12,720 nucleotides of DNA. Origin: JBEKCP01 sp050014815. Lineage in GTDB: Bacteria; Planctomycetota; Planctomycetia; Pirellulales; Thermoguttaceae. The notes under the pieces are model-generated. The model made no database searches, was not told the DNA's origin, and saw only the letters and a program-made list of their open reading frames with translations. The stretch covers positions 1-12,720 of the forward strand of contig JBEKCP010000091.1 of assembly GCA_050014815.1 (NCBI GenBank). Direction: 5' to 3'. Numbering within the stretch: the stretch's first letter is position 1; every line of letters begins with the position of its first letter. The position numbers were made by a program, and so were the translations under genes. Below, one piece after another: positions 1 to 6,494 of this stretch.

Positions 1-445
1 CCGCAGCCAGTTGCGTTTCGAGTTTCGCGAGTTCGTCTTGCGCGATGCCGCGGCGCCGGACCGCTTCCGTCTCGGATGTCTCGGTCTGCCGGCCGGCCTC
101 CGTCAGTTGGGATAATTGCCGCCGGAGTTGCAGGGCGTGCTCTTCGACGTGGCCGAGGATCAACCGGGCGTCGGCCAGTTGCGACTGCGTCTCTTGGCGG
201 GACTTCCGCAGGGCCTCGATCCGCCACTGGACCGTCTCCCGCTGGGTCTTCACGTCGTCACCCTGCTGGGCCCGCTGGGCCCGAGCAGCCTGAATCGCCT
301 GCCGCCGGGCCTGGCGCGTGACCGCCAACAGCACGAGCACCAGCGCCCCCATCGTGCAGATGAGCACGGCGAGGAACGGAAAGAGCGACACCCGCGGGGC
401 TTCCCGCGGGACGCTCCGGTTCTTGTTGTACGCAGTGGCTTTCAT
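1..445 (-). CDS. Single-pass membrane protein with coiled coil, partner of the MotA/ExbB-type protein (C-terminus outside window)
   Basis: The frame is open from an ATG at 445 to the window edge, giving the first 148 residues; the rest lies outside. Residues about 20-43 form one membrane helix (LFPFLAVLICTMGALVLVLL), after a short basic cytoplasmic start. Residues about 45-148 are charged and rich in Gln, Glu, Arg and Ala, as in a long coiled coil. The gene's ATG shares one base with the stop of the MotA/ExbB-type gene (TGATG), so the two are probably translationally coupled. The position resembles ExbD, TolR or MotB beside its channel subunit, and the type is familiar from planctomycetes. 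Unlike those proteins, the visible helix has no Asp or Glu to carry a proton. The missing C-terminus could hold a peptidoglycan-binding or ExbD-like domain. Pairing is inferred from context; the exact function is unknown. Confidence 0.75.
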   Translation of the reverse strand, partial: MKATAYNKNRSVPREAPRVSLFPFLAVLICTMGALVLVLLAVTRQARRQAIQAARAQRAQQGDDVKTQRETVQWRIEALRKSRQETQSQLADARLILGHVEEHALQLRRQLSQLTEAGRQTETSETEAVRRRGIAQDELAKLETQLAA

Positions 446-1749
446 CACGCCGCCTGGGTGGACCGCCGGGCCGAGTCAAGCTGAATGGTCTCTCTGGCGG
501 GGGACTCGGACAGCCGGGCATTGAGCAGGTGGATGGTGGCCGCCAGGCCAAGGACGGTCTGCTCGAAATGCTTCGCCCCGGCCAGGGTCGCCAGGTTCCG
601 GTTGAGGGTTTCCTCCAGTCGCGCGATATCGCCGCTGGCCTGGACGGCCCGCTCCAGCACCTCCGCCTGGCGGGTCAGTCCGCTCTGGACCGCTCCAAGC
701 GCCTGCACGTTCTGGGCGTGGGCTTGCGAGACCTTCTCCCAATGCCGGCGGTTCTGCTCCATGGTGGCCTCTTCCGCCGCCGCCAAGTGCTGGGCGTGAC
801 TCTTGAGCGCCTCGGTCAGAGCCGGAACGAGGGCCTTCTGGATCGCCGCGCCGGCGGTGTCAGATCCATGAAGCCACCGTTGGGCGGCGGCCTCCATCGA
901 CGCCTGCCAGAGTTCCGCCTGCCGCTCGACCAGCCGTTGGGCCGCCGTGACCATCACTTCGGCCATCCGGCGAATCGCCACGACCTGGCCGTCCGGCCCG
1001 GCCGGCAACTGCGGAAACCAACGGGCCAACTCCGCTTCCGTCCGAGCGTCCACGGCCTCCAACAGCGAGGCATCCGCCCGATCGACGAAAAAGTGCGCGA
1101 ACATGAGCACCATCGACATGGCCAGGGCCAGCGCCGTCGTATCGAACTTCACGCCGAGGCCCCTAATCATCGCCTGCATTGACTCGTCAAGGGCGTTGGG
1201 GTCCAGGGCGTTCAGGGCCATCGTGATGCCGATCACCGTGCCGAGGAAGCCGAGGATCGGAATGGCCCAGACGATGACGCGGAACAGGGCGTAGCCCTTG
1301 TGCGACCGGCCCGAGTCCGCATCCGCCAGGTACTTCAACTCCTCCCGAAGCCCTTCCGAGGAACCCATTCGCCGGACGTACTCGACGGCCGATCGGAGCC
1401 GCCGGGCATAGTAGTCTTCCTGCCGTCGCGGGGGCAGGTGGTCGAGTTCCCCCAGCAGACTGCGGCAGTGCTCTTCGACCGACCCGCCCGCCGACGCCTG
1501 GCCCAGTAGCCGTCGGTCCAGTACCGCGTGTTGCTGGACGACGTCCACCAACCGCAGCACGAGGGCCGCCAGGCCGATCGCGAACATCACGGTTTCCCCG
1601 TATTCGACCGGGTGACCAGTGAAGTACCGCTTGACGAACGGCGTGCCCAGCGGGCCGCCATGGACCAATCCGAAAAACACGGCGGAACCCAGGAGTCCCC
1701 AGACAATGGGGGAGCTGGTGATCGATCGGGAGAGACGGTTAAAGGTCAT
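445..1749 (-). CDS. MotA/TolQ/ExbB proton-channel family protein with long helical tail
   Basis: A 434-aa inner-membrane protein. Hydrophobic helices lie at about residues 14-30, 51-71, 153-180 and 203-223. The last two carry the family signature: AIPILGFLGTVIGITMAL at 162-179, then FDTTALALAMSMVLMFAHFF at 202-221. Thr171 and Thr204/Thr205 sit where ExbB and TolQ place their channel threonines. Residues about 225-434 are a long, Ala-, Gln- and Glu-rich helical region, predicted cytoplasmic, much longer than in ExbB or TolQ. The family couples ion flow through a pentamer to movement of a partner, and here the partner is the coupled downstream gene. The ATG at 1749 has AAGGA-type ribosome-binding sequence just upstream in two places. 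ZorA of the Zorya defence system also has a long tail, but no other Zorya component is visible. Family call confident; biological role unknown. Confidence 0.88.
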   Translation of the reverse strand: MTFNRLSRSITSSPIVWGLLGSAVFFGLVHGGPLGTPFVKRYFTGHPVEYGETVMFAIGLAALVLRLVDVVQQHAVLDRRLLGQASAGGSVEEHCRSLLGELDHLPPRRQEDYYARRLRSAVEYVRRMGSSEGLREELKYLADADSGRSHKGYALFRVIVWAIPILGFLGTVIGITMALNALDPNALDESMQAMIRGLGVKFDTTALALAMSMVLMFAHFFVDRADASLLEAVDARTEAELARWFPQLPAGPDGQVVAIRRMAEVMVTAAQRLVERQAELWQASMEAAAQRWLHGSDTAGAAIQKALVPALTEALKSHAQHLAAAEEATMEQNRRHWEKVSQAHAQNVQALGAVQSGLTRQAEVLERAVQASGDIARLEETLNRNLATLAGAKHFEQTVLGLAATIHLLNARLSESPARETIQLDSARRSTQAA

Positions 1750-2081
1750 GATCCTTCGGTTCCTTTGCTCTATTGATAATCTGGATGATTTGCAGTGTAT
1801 GGGCAGAATGCGACCACATTAACGGCGTAACCCTCCACTCAATCGGCCCAATCGCTACAGGTGCTAAAGAGAATCTCCAAAGTCCAGAACGCTGGAAACC
1901 GAATGAACTAGGGCCACGATATTCCCAGGGGGGGGACAGTCCGGTGCCGGTCCGTCAAGGACCGCCCGGACTGTTATTGTTTCTTGACTGTAAGACGCAT
2001 GCTTGCACTCGATGGGCAGGCCGGATACCCTGTCGATGGTGGCGATGTGACGGGTTCGACCTGCAGGGTGGATGGACAGCG
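1750..2081. other. Divergent intergenic region between the channel gene and the YfhO-type gene
   Basis: This 332-nt gap separates two divergently transcribed genes, so promoters for both should lie here, but I could not identify a convincing -35/-10 pair on either strand. The plus-strand frame of the YfhO-type gene stays open back to 1773. The product of that stretch (Cys-, Trp- and Pro-rich, with no family resemblance) does not look like protein. The one clear structure is the compound hairpin at 1936-1974, preceded by a run of eight G. Confidence 0.6.
1936..1974 (+). repeat. Compound inverted repeat / hairpin after a G tract
   Basis: An outer 9-bp perfect stem pairs ACAGTCCGG (1936-1944) with CCGGACTGT (1966-1974). 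Inside it a 6-bp perfect stem pairs CGGTCC (1948-1953) with GGACCG (1959-1964) around the loop GTCAA. On the plus strand the hairpin is followed by TATTGTTTCTT, which is moderately T-rich, so it could end or attenuate a transcript entering the YfhO-type gene. The preceding G tract plus ACAGTCC also recalls REP-like elements that carry GGGACAGTCC motifs. Structure certain from the sequence; function inferred. Confidence 0.55.
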
Positions 2082-3464
2082 GTGAAAAGACTGTTCCTAG
2101 CGCCTCGGCCCGCCACAGTGTTGATCCTGGCCTCGCTGGTCTATTGTCTGCCCCTTTTCTTGCAGTGGGACGGATGGGGGCGAGGGGATTGGGACCAATC
2201 CACCTTCCGATACCTGACGCCGCGGCTGGCAATGCTCCGCGACGGCCAGCTTCCGCTCTGGAACCCGTACGTCAACGGCGGCAACGTCCTGTTGGCCCAT
2301 CCGAATTGCCCCGCCTTCTCGCCCTGGTACCTCCCCACGTTGCTGTTGGGCGCTTCGCTGGGCGTGCGTCTGCACGTGCTGCTGTTCATGATTCTGGGGA
2401 CGACGGGCATGGCGGCGCTGTTGGGGCGATGGGGAGTCTCCCCGCCCGGACGCATCCTGGGCGGAATTGTCCTGATGATGAGCGCCCACCTGGCCCTGCA
2501 CATCACCGAAGGGCACCTGGAATGGTGCATGCTGGGCCTGGCGCCCTGGATCATTCTTTGCCTGGAGCGATCTCGGGACCACTGGCCGGCGGTCGTCTGG
2601 GGGGCCTTGCTCCTGGCCTCGGTTCTGATGCACGGGGCGGTCTACATCCTGGCGGTCTTCGTGCCCTTCTTGACCCTGTGGGTCGTGCTGGAGAAGTTCC
2701 GCGACGGCTCCTGGGCATTGGCCGTTCGCTGGGGTGCGATGGCAATCTTGTCGCTCTTGTTGTCGGCCGTGGTGGCATTCCCTCGCCTGGAATTCATCCT
2801 GGGCCATCCTCGGACGATCCAGCGGGTCCAGCAGGTGGCGGCCGCCGCCGTGCCTTCGATGACGCTGAGCCCCTCGCAGGCCGCTCAGTTCCGCTCGACC
2901 CGCGACTTCCTCAATCCGCCCGACGACGAGCTCGACCGCGTGCTGGCCCTGCCCCCGGTCTATTCTGCGGAATCGGAGAACGGGCGGTGGCGGAAGCTGG
3001 ACATCGAGCTCCGAACGACGTCGGACTGGACGGACGTGCAATTCTCCGGCGTGTCGTATGTGCTGGCGATCGACCCTCCCGAGGGCGACGAGAAGACCGA
3101 GGAGTATCTCGACCGCGCACGGCTGAGCACCGAGGGAATAGCGATCCAGAACCCGGTTCCAGCAATGCCTGCCGCGGCGGCGCCGGCCGCTGAGGTTGAG
3201 GCGGCGTCGCTGGAGCCGTTGCTCGCGGCGACGCGACGCGCCGCCCTGTACGTGCGGCGCCCCCGCTGGGGCGGCCTGCACCTCCGCATCCTTCGCGGCG
3301 ACCGCGGCGCGACCGACCTGGTGATCCGCTGCGGGGACCGCCTCCGTCTGAAGGTCCATCACGATGCCAGGACGGGCAAGCCGTCGAACCCGCTGGACGC
3401 GACCGTCTCCCGCGACAGCTTGCTCCGCGGCGGCATCCTGTACGGAAAATGGTGCCAACTGTAG
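2082..3464 (+). CDS. YfhO-type membrane protein, N-terminal part ending at an in-frame TAG
   Basis: This reads 460 codons from a GTG at 2082 to TAG at 3462-3464. The N-terminal half is a multi-pass membrane region of the YfhO/GT-C-like kind. Helices lie at about 12-28, 82-112, 125-142, 150-162, 168-205 and 212-233. The typical first outer loop is present, with GDWDQ (35-39), a basic LTPRLAMLRDG and PLWNPYVNGGN (58-68). Families of this fold use lipid-linked sugar donors at the outer membrane face, but the substrate here is unknown. Residues about 265-460 are a soluble insertion, including WRKLDIELRTTSDW at 303-316. GTG 2082 is preferred over starts back to 1773 because the hydrophobic family N-terminus begins there, though its ribosome binding site is weak. 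The same frame resumes directly after the TAG with the rest of the protein, so this is probably a broken gene rather than a complete one. Confidence 0.78.
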   Translation: MKRLFLAPRPATVLILASLVYCLPLFLQWDGWGRGDWDQSTFRYLTPRLAMLRDGQLPLWNPYVNGGNVLLAHPNCPAFSPWYLPTLLLGASLGVRLHVLLFMILGTTGMAALLGRWGVSPPGRILGGIVLMMSAHLALHITEGHLEWCMLGLAPWIILCLERSRDHWPAVVWGALLLASVLMHGAVYILAVFVPFLTLWVVLEKFRDGSWALAVRWGAMAILSLLLSAVVAFPRLEFILGHPRTIQRVQQVAAAAVPSMTLSPSQAAQFRSTRDFLNPPDDELDRVLALPPVYSAESENGRWRKLDIELRTTSDWTDVQFSGVSYVLAIDPPEGDEKTEEYLDRARLSTEGIAIQNPVPAMPAAAAPAAEVEAASLEPLLAATRRAALYVRRPRWGGLHLRILRGDRGATDLVIRCGDRLRLKVHHDARTGKPSNPLDATVSRDSLLRGGILYGKWCQL

Positions 3465-3470
3465 GTCACG

Positions 3471-4826
3471 TTGCAGACGACGTCCGACTGGGCCACCGCC
3501 GAGCTGGTGGACCTGCCCTACCTGTTCCGGGTCGAGGACCCGGTCCGCGAGTCCGGCAACCCGCTGCCTTGCCGGCTCCGGCCGCTCTTGGCCCGCGACC
3601 CCGCGCCCGGCGAGCAAGCGGTCTCGGTCCGGGCGATTCTATGTTTCCCGTACCCCAGGGCCGACGACGTGGTGCTCTTGGTCCGCCAGGGCGTGGAGGG
3701 CAGGACGCGGTTGTACTTCCGGACATCCCGGGGCACAACCTTTCCCGCCGTCCGAACCAGTCGTCACGGCTCCGAGGAACAGACACGTTTGGAATACGTG
3801 CTGCCGCGGGAGATCATCGAGGAACGGCTCGATCCCCTGACCGTCCCCCGGCAATGGCAGCTCGACCAACTTGGCATGTGGTACGGGTGGCACGAGTACG
3901 GTTGCTACATGACGTGGGCGGGCATGGCGGCGGCCCTGGCGGGGATCGTGGTGGTCCTGCGCCGTCGCTGGCCCCTGGCGGCGGCGGGCGGGGCGATGGC
4001 CCTGGCGGCGGCGGGGTCGGCCCTGCCGCTGAACCTATGGGCGACCGTCCAGAGGCTGCCTCTCTACGGCTCGTTGCAGTGCTCCGCCCGGCTGTTGGCC
4101 GCCGCCGTCTTCGTCCTGGCCGCGTGCGCGGGCTTCGGACTGGATTGGATGGGGCAATGGGTGGGGCGCCTTCGCGGCCCCCGTTGGCGCGGCCTCTTTG
4201 AATACGGCCTGGTGTTGGCCGTCTACCTGGAGTTGGCGGTGCTGGCCGGCAGCCTGTTCTCCGACATCTTCGTTTGCCCTCCGCGGGCCGTGGCAGAGCA
4301 CGAATCATTTGCCCAGCGCTACGCCGAAGAGGGCGTCCGCTACGCCGCCATGTACAGCGCCCACTGCCCCTATGTCGAGAGCAACTCGGGCGTGTTGCGG
4401 CACTACGAGAACCTCGCCGTCCCCCGCGGAAACATCCGCCTGGAGGGCGACCCCGCCTATCGCGGCGAAACGTACCTGGACGGCGGATACGGCACCGCGA
4501 AGCTCACGGCCTGGTCGATGGCCCGGGTGACGGTCGCCCTGGCGGTCGAGGCGTCCGACCGCCTCGTGCTGAACCAGAATTACGATCCCGGCTGGAAGGC
4601 CCTTTGCCGCAGCAAGGACGGCACGGTCTATCGACTCCGAGCCCAGCGGAGCAGCGACGGACTGGTATCGCTCCCGGTCGAGCCCGGAAATATCGAAGTG
4701 CAGTTCTACTATCTGCCGGACAGCCTCATCTCCGGGGCGATCGTCTCGGCCCTGGCGTTGCTGGGCAGCGCCGGACTACTGGTGGCGACCGCGCCGAGCC
4801 CGAAGCTCCGCAGACGGTTGTGGTAG
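3471..4826 (+). CDS. YfhO-type membrane protein, C-terminal part downstream of the in-frame TAG
   Basis: This is the continuation, in the same frame, of the gene that begins at 2082. The first possible initiator after the TAG is a TTG at 3471, without a visible ribosome binding site, so independent translation is doubtful. It holds the rest of the soluble insertion (VTLQTTSDW and onward to EYVLPREIIEERL). WYGWHEYGCYMTWAG then opens a second membrane block with helices at roughly 3906-3957, 3979-4035, 4090-4149 and 4202-4269. The family C-terminus follows: a soluble segment with LVLNQNYDPGWKALC and VEPGNIEVQFYYLPD, typical of YfhO-type proteins, and a last helix before TAG 4824-4826. Joined across the stop, the two parts span 2082-4826 (914 residues if the TAG were a sense codon). 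The likeliest readings are a pseudogene or a base error; readthrough is possible but unsupported. Confidence 0.75.
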   Translation: MQTTSDWATAELVDLPYLFRVEDPVRESGNPLPCRLRPLLARDPAPGEQAVSVRAILCFPYPRADDVVLLVRQGVEGRTRLYFRTSRGTTFPAVRTSRHGSEEQTRLEYVLPREIIEERLDPLTVPRQWQLDQLGMWYGWHEYGCYMTWAGMAAALAGIVVVLRRRWPLAAAGGAMALAAAGSALPLNLWATVQRLPLYGSLQCSARLLAAAVFVLAACAGFGLDWMGQWVGRLRGPRWRGLFEYGLVLAVYLELAVLAGSLFSDIFVCPPRAVAEHESFAQRYAEEGVRYAAMYSAHCPYVESNSGVLRHYENLAVPRGNIRLEGDPAYRGETYLDGGYGTAKLTAWSMARVTVALAVEASDRLVLNQNYDPGWKALCRSKDGTVYRLRAQRSSDGLVSLPVEPGNIEVQFYYLPDSLISGAIVSALALLGSAGLLVATAPSPKLRRRLW

Positions 4827-4868
4827 CCGCGGAGCACAGCCGCAACTTCAACTCCAGGCAGATGCTCT

Positions 4869-5180
4869 TCACACCAGGCTCTTGAGGCCCTTCAGAGCAA
4901 CGAGCTTCACCACGTTCTTGGCCGGCTTGGCCTTGAAGACCATCGGCTCCTTGGTGAACGGGTTGACGCCCGTGTGCTCTGCGACCGCGGGTTTGCGGGC
5001 TACCTTGATCTGCAGGAGGTCCGGGATGGCGATGACCCCGGGGCCTTCGCTGCCCAGATTCTTGCCGATCAGCTTGCCAAGCTCATCGAAAAGGCCGGCA
5101 ACCTGCTGCTTTGTAAGCCCTGTGGCTTCGGCCAGTGCCATCAGGATTTCGGTCTTGGTCATGGGCTTTTTCGTTTCCAC
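4869..5180 (-). CDS. HU-family DNA-binding protein
   Basis: A 103-aa basic protein of the HU/IHF class of nucleoid proteins, which bind and bend DNA as dimers. The N-terminal helices (TKTEILMALAEATGLTKQQV, about residues 8-27, then FDELGKLIGKNL) match the HU dimerisation part. The segment GVNPFTKEPMVFKAKPAKNV (71-90) matches the DNA-binding arm and following helix, with Pro74 where the arm proline that intercalates between base pairs is expected. The start is set at GTG 5180 because AAAGGAG lies five bases upstream. The frame extends to 5267, but those extra residues are Pro- and Ser-rich and unlike HU. An internal ATG at 5162 is too far from the ribosome binding site. It is transcribed alone, converging with the YfhO-type gene. 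A candidate promoter (5258-5287) and a leader hairpin (5213-5232) lie upstream. Confidence 0.9.
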   Translation of the reverse strand: METKKPMTKTEILMALAEATGLTKQQVAGLFDELGKLIGKNLGSEGPGVIAIPDLLQIKVARKPAVAEHTGVNPFTKEPMVFKAKPAKNVVKLVALKGLKSLV

Positions 5181-5212
5181 GCTGGCTCCTTTCTGAGGTG
5201 GGTGCGGCCGGC

Positions 5213-5232
5213 TTCCGTCCGCCGGGACGGAA
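5213..5232 (-). promoter_or_regulatory. Hairpin in the 5' leader of the HU-family gene
   Basis: TTCCGTCC (5213-5220) and GGACGGAA (5225-5232) form a perfect 8-bp stem with a 4-nt loop. It lies 32 bases upstream of the GTG start and between the candidate promoter and the ribosome binding site, so it would be part of the leader RNA. No U tract follows on the minus strand, so it is not a normal terminator. A role in mRNA stability or as a binding site is inference. Confidence 0.4.
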
Positions 5233-5257
5233 CCCCTCCCGTATCTTGTCGCAGAGA

Positions 5258-5287
5258 AAGATACCACGAAGCCCGGTGGCGAGACAA
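5258..5287 (-). promoter_or_regulatory. Candidate sigma70-type promoter for the HU-family gene
   Basis: Read on the minus strand, TTGTCT (5287-5282) and TATCTT (5263-5258) are separated by 18 bases. Each matches the consensus at four of six positions. The placement, about 80 bases before the GTG at 5180, suits a short leader containing the hairpin at 5213-5232. This is a weak match in GC-rich DNA and is offered only as the best candidate. Confidence 0.3.
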
Positions 5288-5360
5288 GGGGGCAGCCAGT
5301 TTCCTTGGAGCTGAAGTCCTGAAAAAATGCGAGTTCAAGCGGCCCTCTCCCTCCTAGAGG

Positions 5361-5439
5361 GGGATTGGGGATTGAGGATTAGGGATTAGAATGCCGGGAA
5401 CCACGCCAGTCCAATGCCTAATCCCCAATCCCCAATCCC
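5361..5439. repeat. 23-bp inverted repeat of GGGGATT-type units overlapping the start of bioB
   Basis: The left arm at 5361-5383 and the right arm at 5417-5439 are reverse complements with one mismatch in 23, separated by 33 nt. Each arm is itself a short tandem array of units such as GGGGATT, GGGATT and GGATTAG. The left arm, with its preceding Gs, could also form a two-tetrad G-quadruplex. The right arm begins directly after the ATG of bioB (5414-5416), so the repeat encodes the first residues of that protein. Similar GGGGATT-type repeats are, to my recollection, dispersed in many GC-rich environmental genomes. Confidence 0.8.
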
Positions 5440-6436
5440 TATCGCCACTGCCTCCCGCGACAGCCGTTGGCACCAACTGGCCAACCAGGTTTTGGAAGGT
5501 CAAAGGCTTTCCAGCGACGAGGGACTGGCTGTTCTCCGCTCGAACGATCGGGAATTGTTGGACCTCCTGGCCGCCGCCTATCGCGTCCGCCATCGCTGGT
5601 TCGGCAACCGGGTCCACCTGAACTTCCTCATCAATGCCAAGTGCGGGGCCTGTGGCGAGGACTGCGGCTACTGCTCCCAATCGAAGGTCTCGTCGGCCCG
5701 GATCACCCCTTACGGCCTCGCCGGGCCCGACCAAATCTTCGACGGCGCCCGGATAGCTGCCCTACGGCAGGCCAAGACCTACTGCATCGTCACCTCCGGC
5801 CGGCAGCCGGGCCGCCGGGAGTTGGACGTGCTCGTGGAGGTTGTACCCCGCATCAAGGCCGCCTTCCCCTTGAAGGTCTGCGTATCGCCGGGCCTCCTCG
5901 GCGCGGAAGATGCCGCACGCTTGAAAGCGGCCGGCGTGGATCGGGTCAACCACAACCTCAACACCAGCCGCCGCTTCTATCCCAGCATCTGCACCACCCA
6001 CGGCTACCAGGACCGGCTCGACACGCTTCGGGCCGTCCGGCTCTCCGGCATGGAGATCTGCTCCGGCGGCATCATCGGCATGGGGGAAGAGGACTCCGAC
6101 GTGGTCGATCTGGCCCTCGAATTGGGCCAACTGGCGGCCGAGGCCGTCCCGATCAACTTCCTCCAGCCGATCCCGGGCACGCCGCTGGCGGAGACGTGGC
6201 GACTGGATCCGCGGTACTGTCTGAAGGTCCTTTGCCTGTTCCGGCTGGCCAATCCCCGTTGCGAGTTGCGGATGGCCGCCGGCCGCGAGGTGCACCTGCG
6301 GGACCTTCAGCCCCTGGGGCTCTATCCGGCGAATTCGATGTTCGCAGGCGATTACCTCACGACCAAGGGTCAGTCCCCGGAGGCCGACTACCGCATGATC
6401 GAATCGCTGGGCTTCGAGATCGTGGTCGAGGGGTAG
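5414..6436 (+). CDS. bioB: Biotin synthase (radical SAM)
   Basis: A 340-aa enzyme of usual length for BioB, which inserts sulfur into dethiobiotin in the last step of biotin synthesis, in the cytoplasm. The radical SAM cluster motif is Cys80, Cys84 and Cys87 in NAKCGACGEDCGYCSQS. The four ligands of the auxiliary [2Fe-2S] cluster, the sulfur donor, are all present: Cys124 (KTYC), Cys156 (LKVC), Cys216 (MEICSGGIIGMGE) and Arg286 (CELRM), followed by the AAGRE motif. The C-terminus (NSMFAGDYLTTKG) is also typical. Homology begins at about residue 17 (SRWHQLANQVL). Residues 1-10 (MPNPQSPIPI) come from the inverted repeat, and no clear ribosome binding site precedes the ATG, so the exact start is the least certain point. 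The gene ends in TAG and converges with the operon downstream. No other biotin gene is in the window. Confidence 0.96.
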   Translation: MPNPQSPIPIATASRDSRWHQLANQVLEGQRLSSDEGLAVLRSNDRELLDLLAAAYRVRHRWFGNRVHLNFLINAKCGACGEDCGYCSQSKVSSARITPYGLAGPDQIFDGARIAALRQAKTYCIVTSGRQPGRRELDVLVEVVPRIKAAFPLKVCVSPGLLGAEDAARLKAAGVDRVNHNLNTSRRFYPSICTTHGYQDRLDTLRAVRLSGMEICSGGIIGMGEEDSDVVDLALELGQLAAEAVPINFLQPIPGTPLAETWRLDPRYCLKVLCLFRLANPRCELRMAAGREVHLRDLQPLGLYPANSMFAGDYLTTKGQSPEADYRMIESLGFEIVVEG

Positions 6437-6494
6437 TGGATCATTCGGTGTTTTCGTGGCCGTCCCCCGATCGATGATGCGCTCGCGCTGGGCC

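Noticed and set aside
1..1749. Zorya-type defence locus
   Set aside because: Only a MotA-like protein and an incomplete partner are visible; the partner helix lacks the acidic residue and no nuclease or helicase gene is in the window.
1773..2081. N-terminal extension of the YfhO-type gene back to an ATG at 1773
   Set aside because: The extra residues are Cys-, Trp- and Pro-rich with no family resemblance and would translate through the strong hairpin; the hydrophobic family N-terminus begins at GTG 2082.
2097..3617. 506-aa minus-strand reading frame antisense to the YfhO-type gene
   Set aside because: Composition is dominated by Gln, Arg, Gly and His with no motif or hydrophobic pattern, as expected from a GC-rich antisense frame.
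4805..4835. GCTCCGC/GCGGAGC inverted repeat as terminator of the YfhO-type gene
   Set aside because: A 7-bp stem with a 17-nt loop spanning the stop codon and no following T tract is not a convincing terminator.
5181..5267. Extension of the HU-family protein to a start at 5267
   Set aside because: The added residues are unlike HU and would cover the leader hairpin; AAAGGAG sits correctly for GTG 5180.
3462..6436. Genome-wide reassignment of TAG as a sense codon
   Set aside because: TAG ends bioB and the YfhO-type gene exactly where their families normally end, so it functions as stop here.
6437..6494. Terminator between convergent bioB and the operon
   Set aside because: Only very short stems such as GCGC-GA-GCGC are present, with no T tract on either strand.
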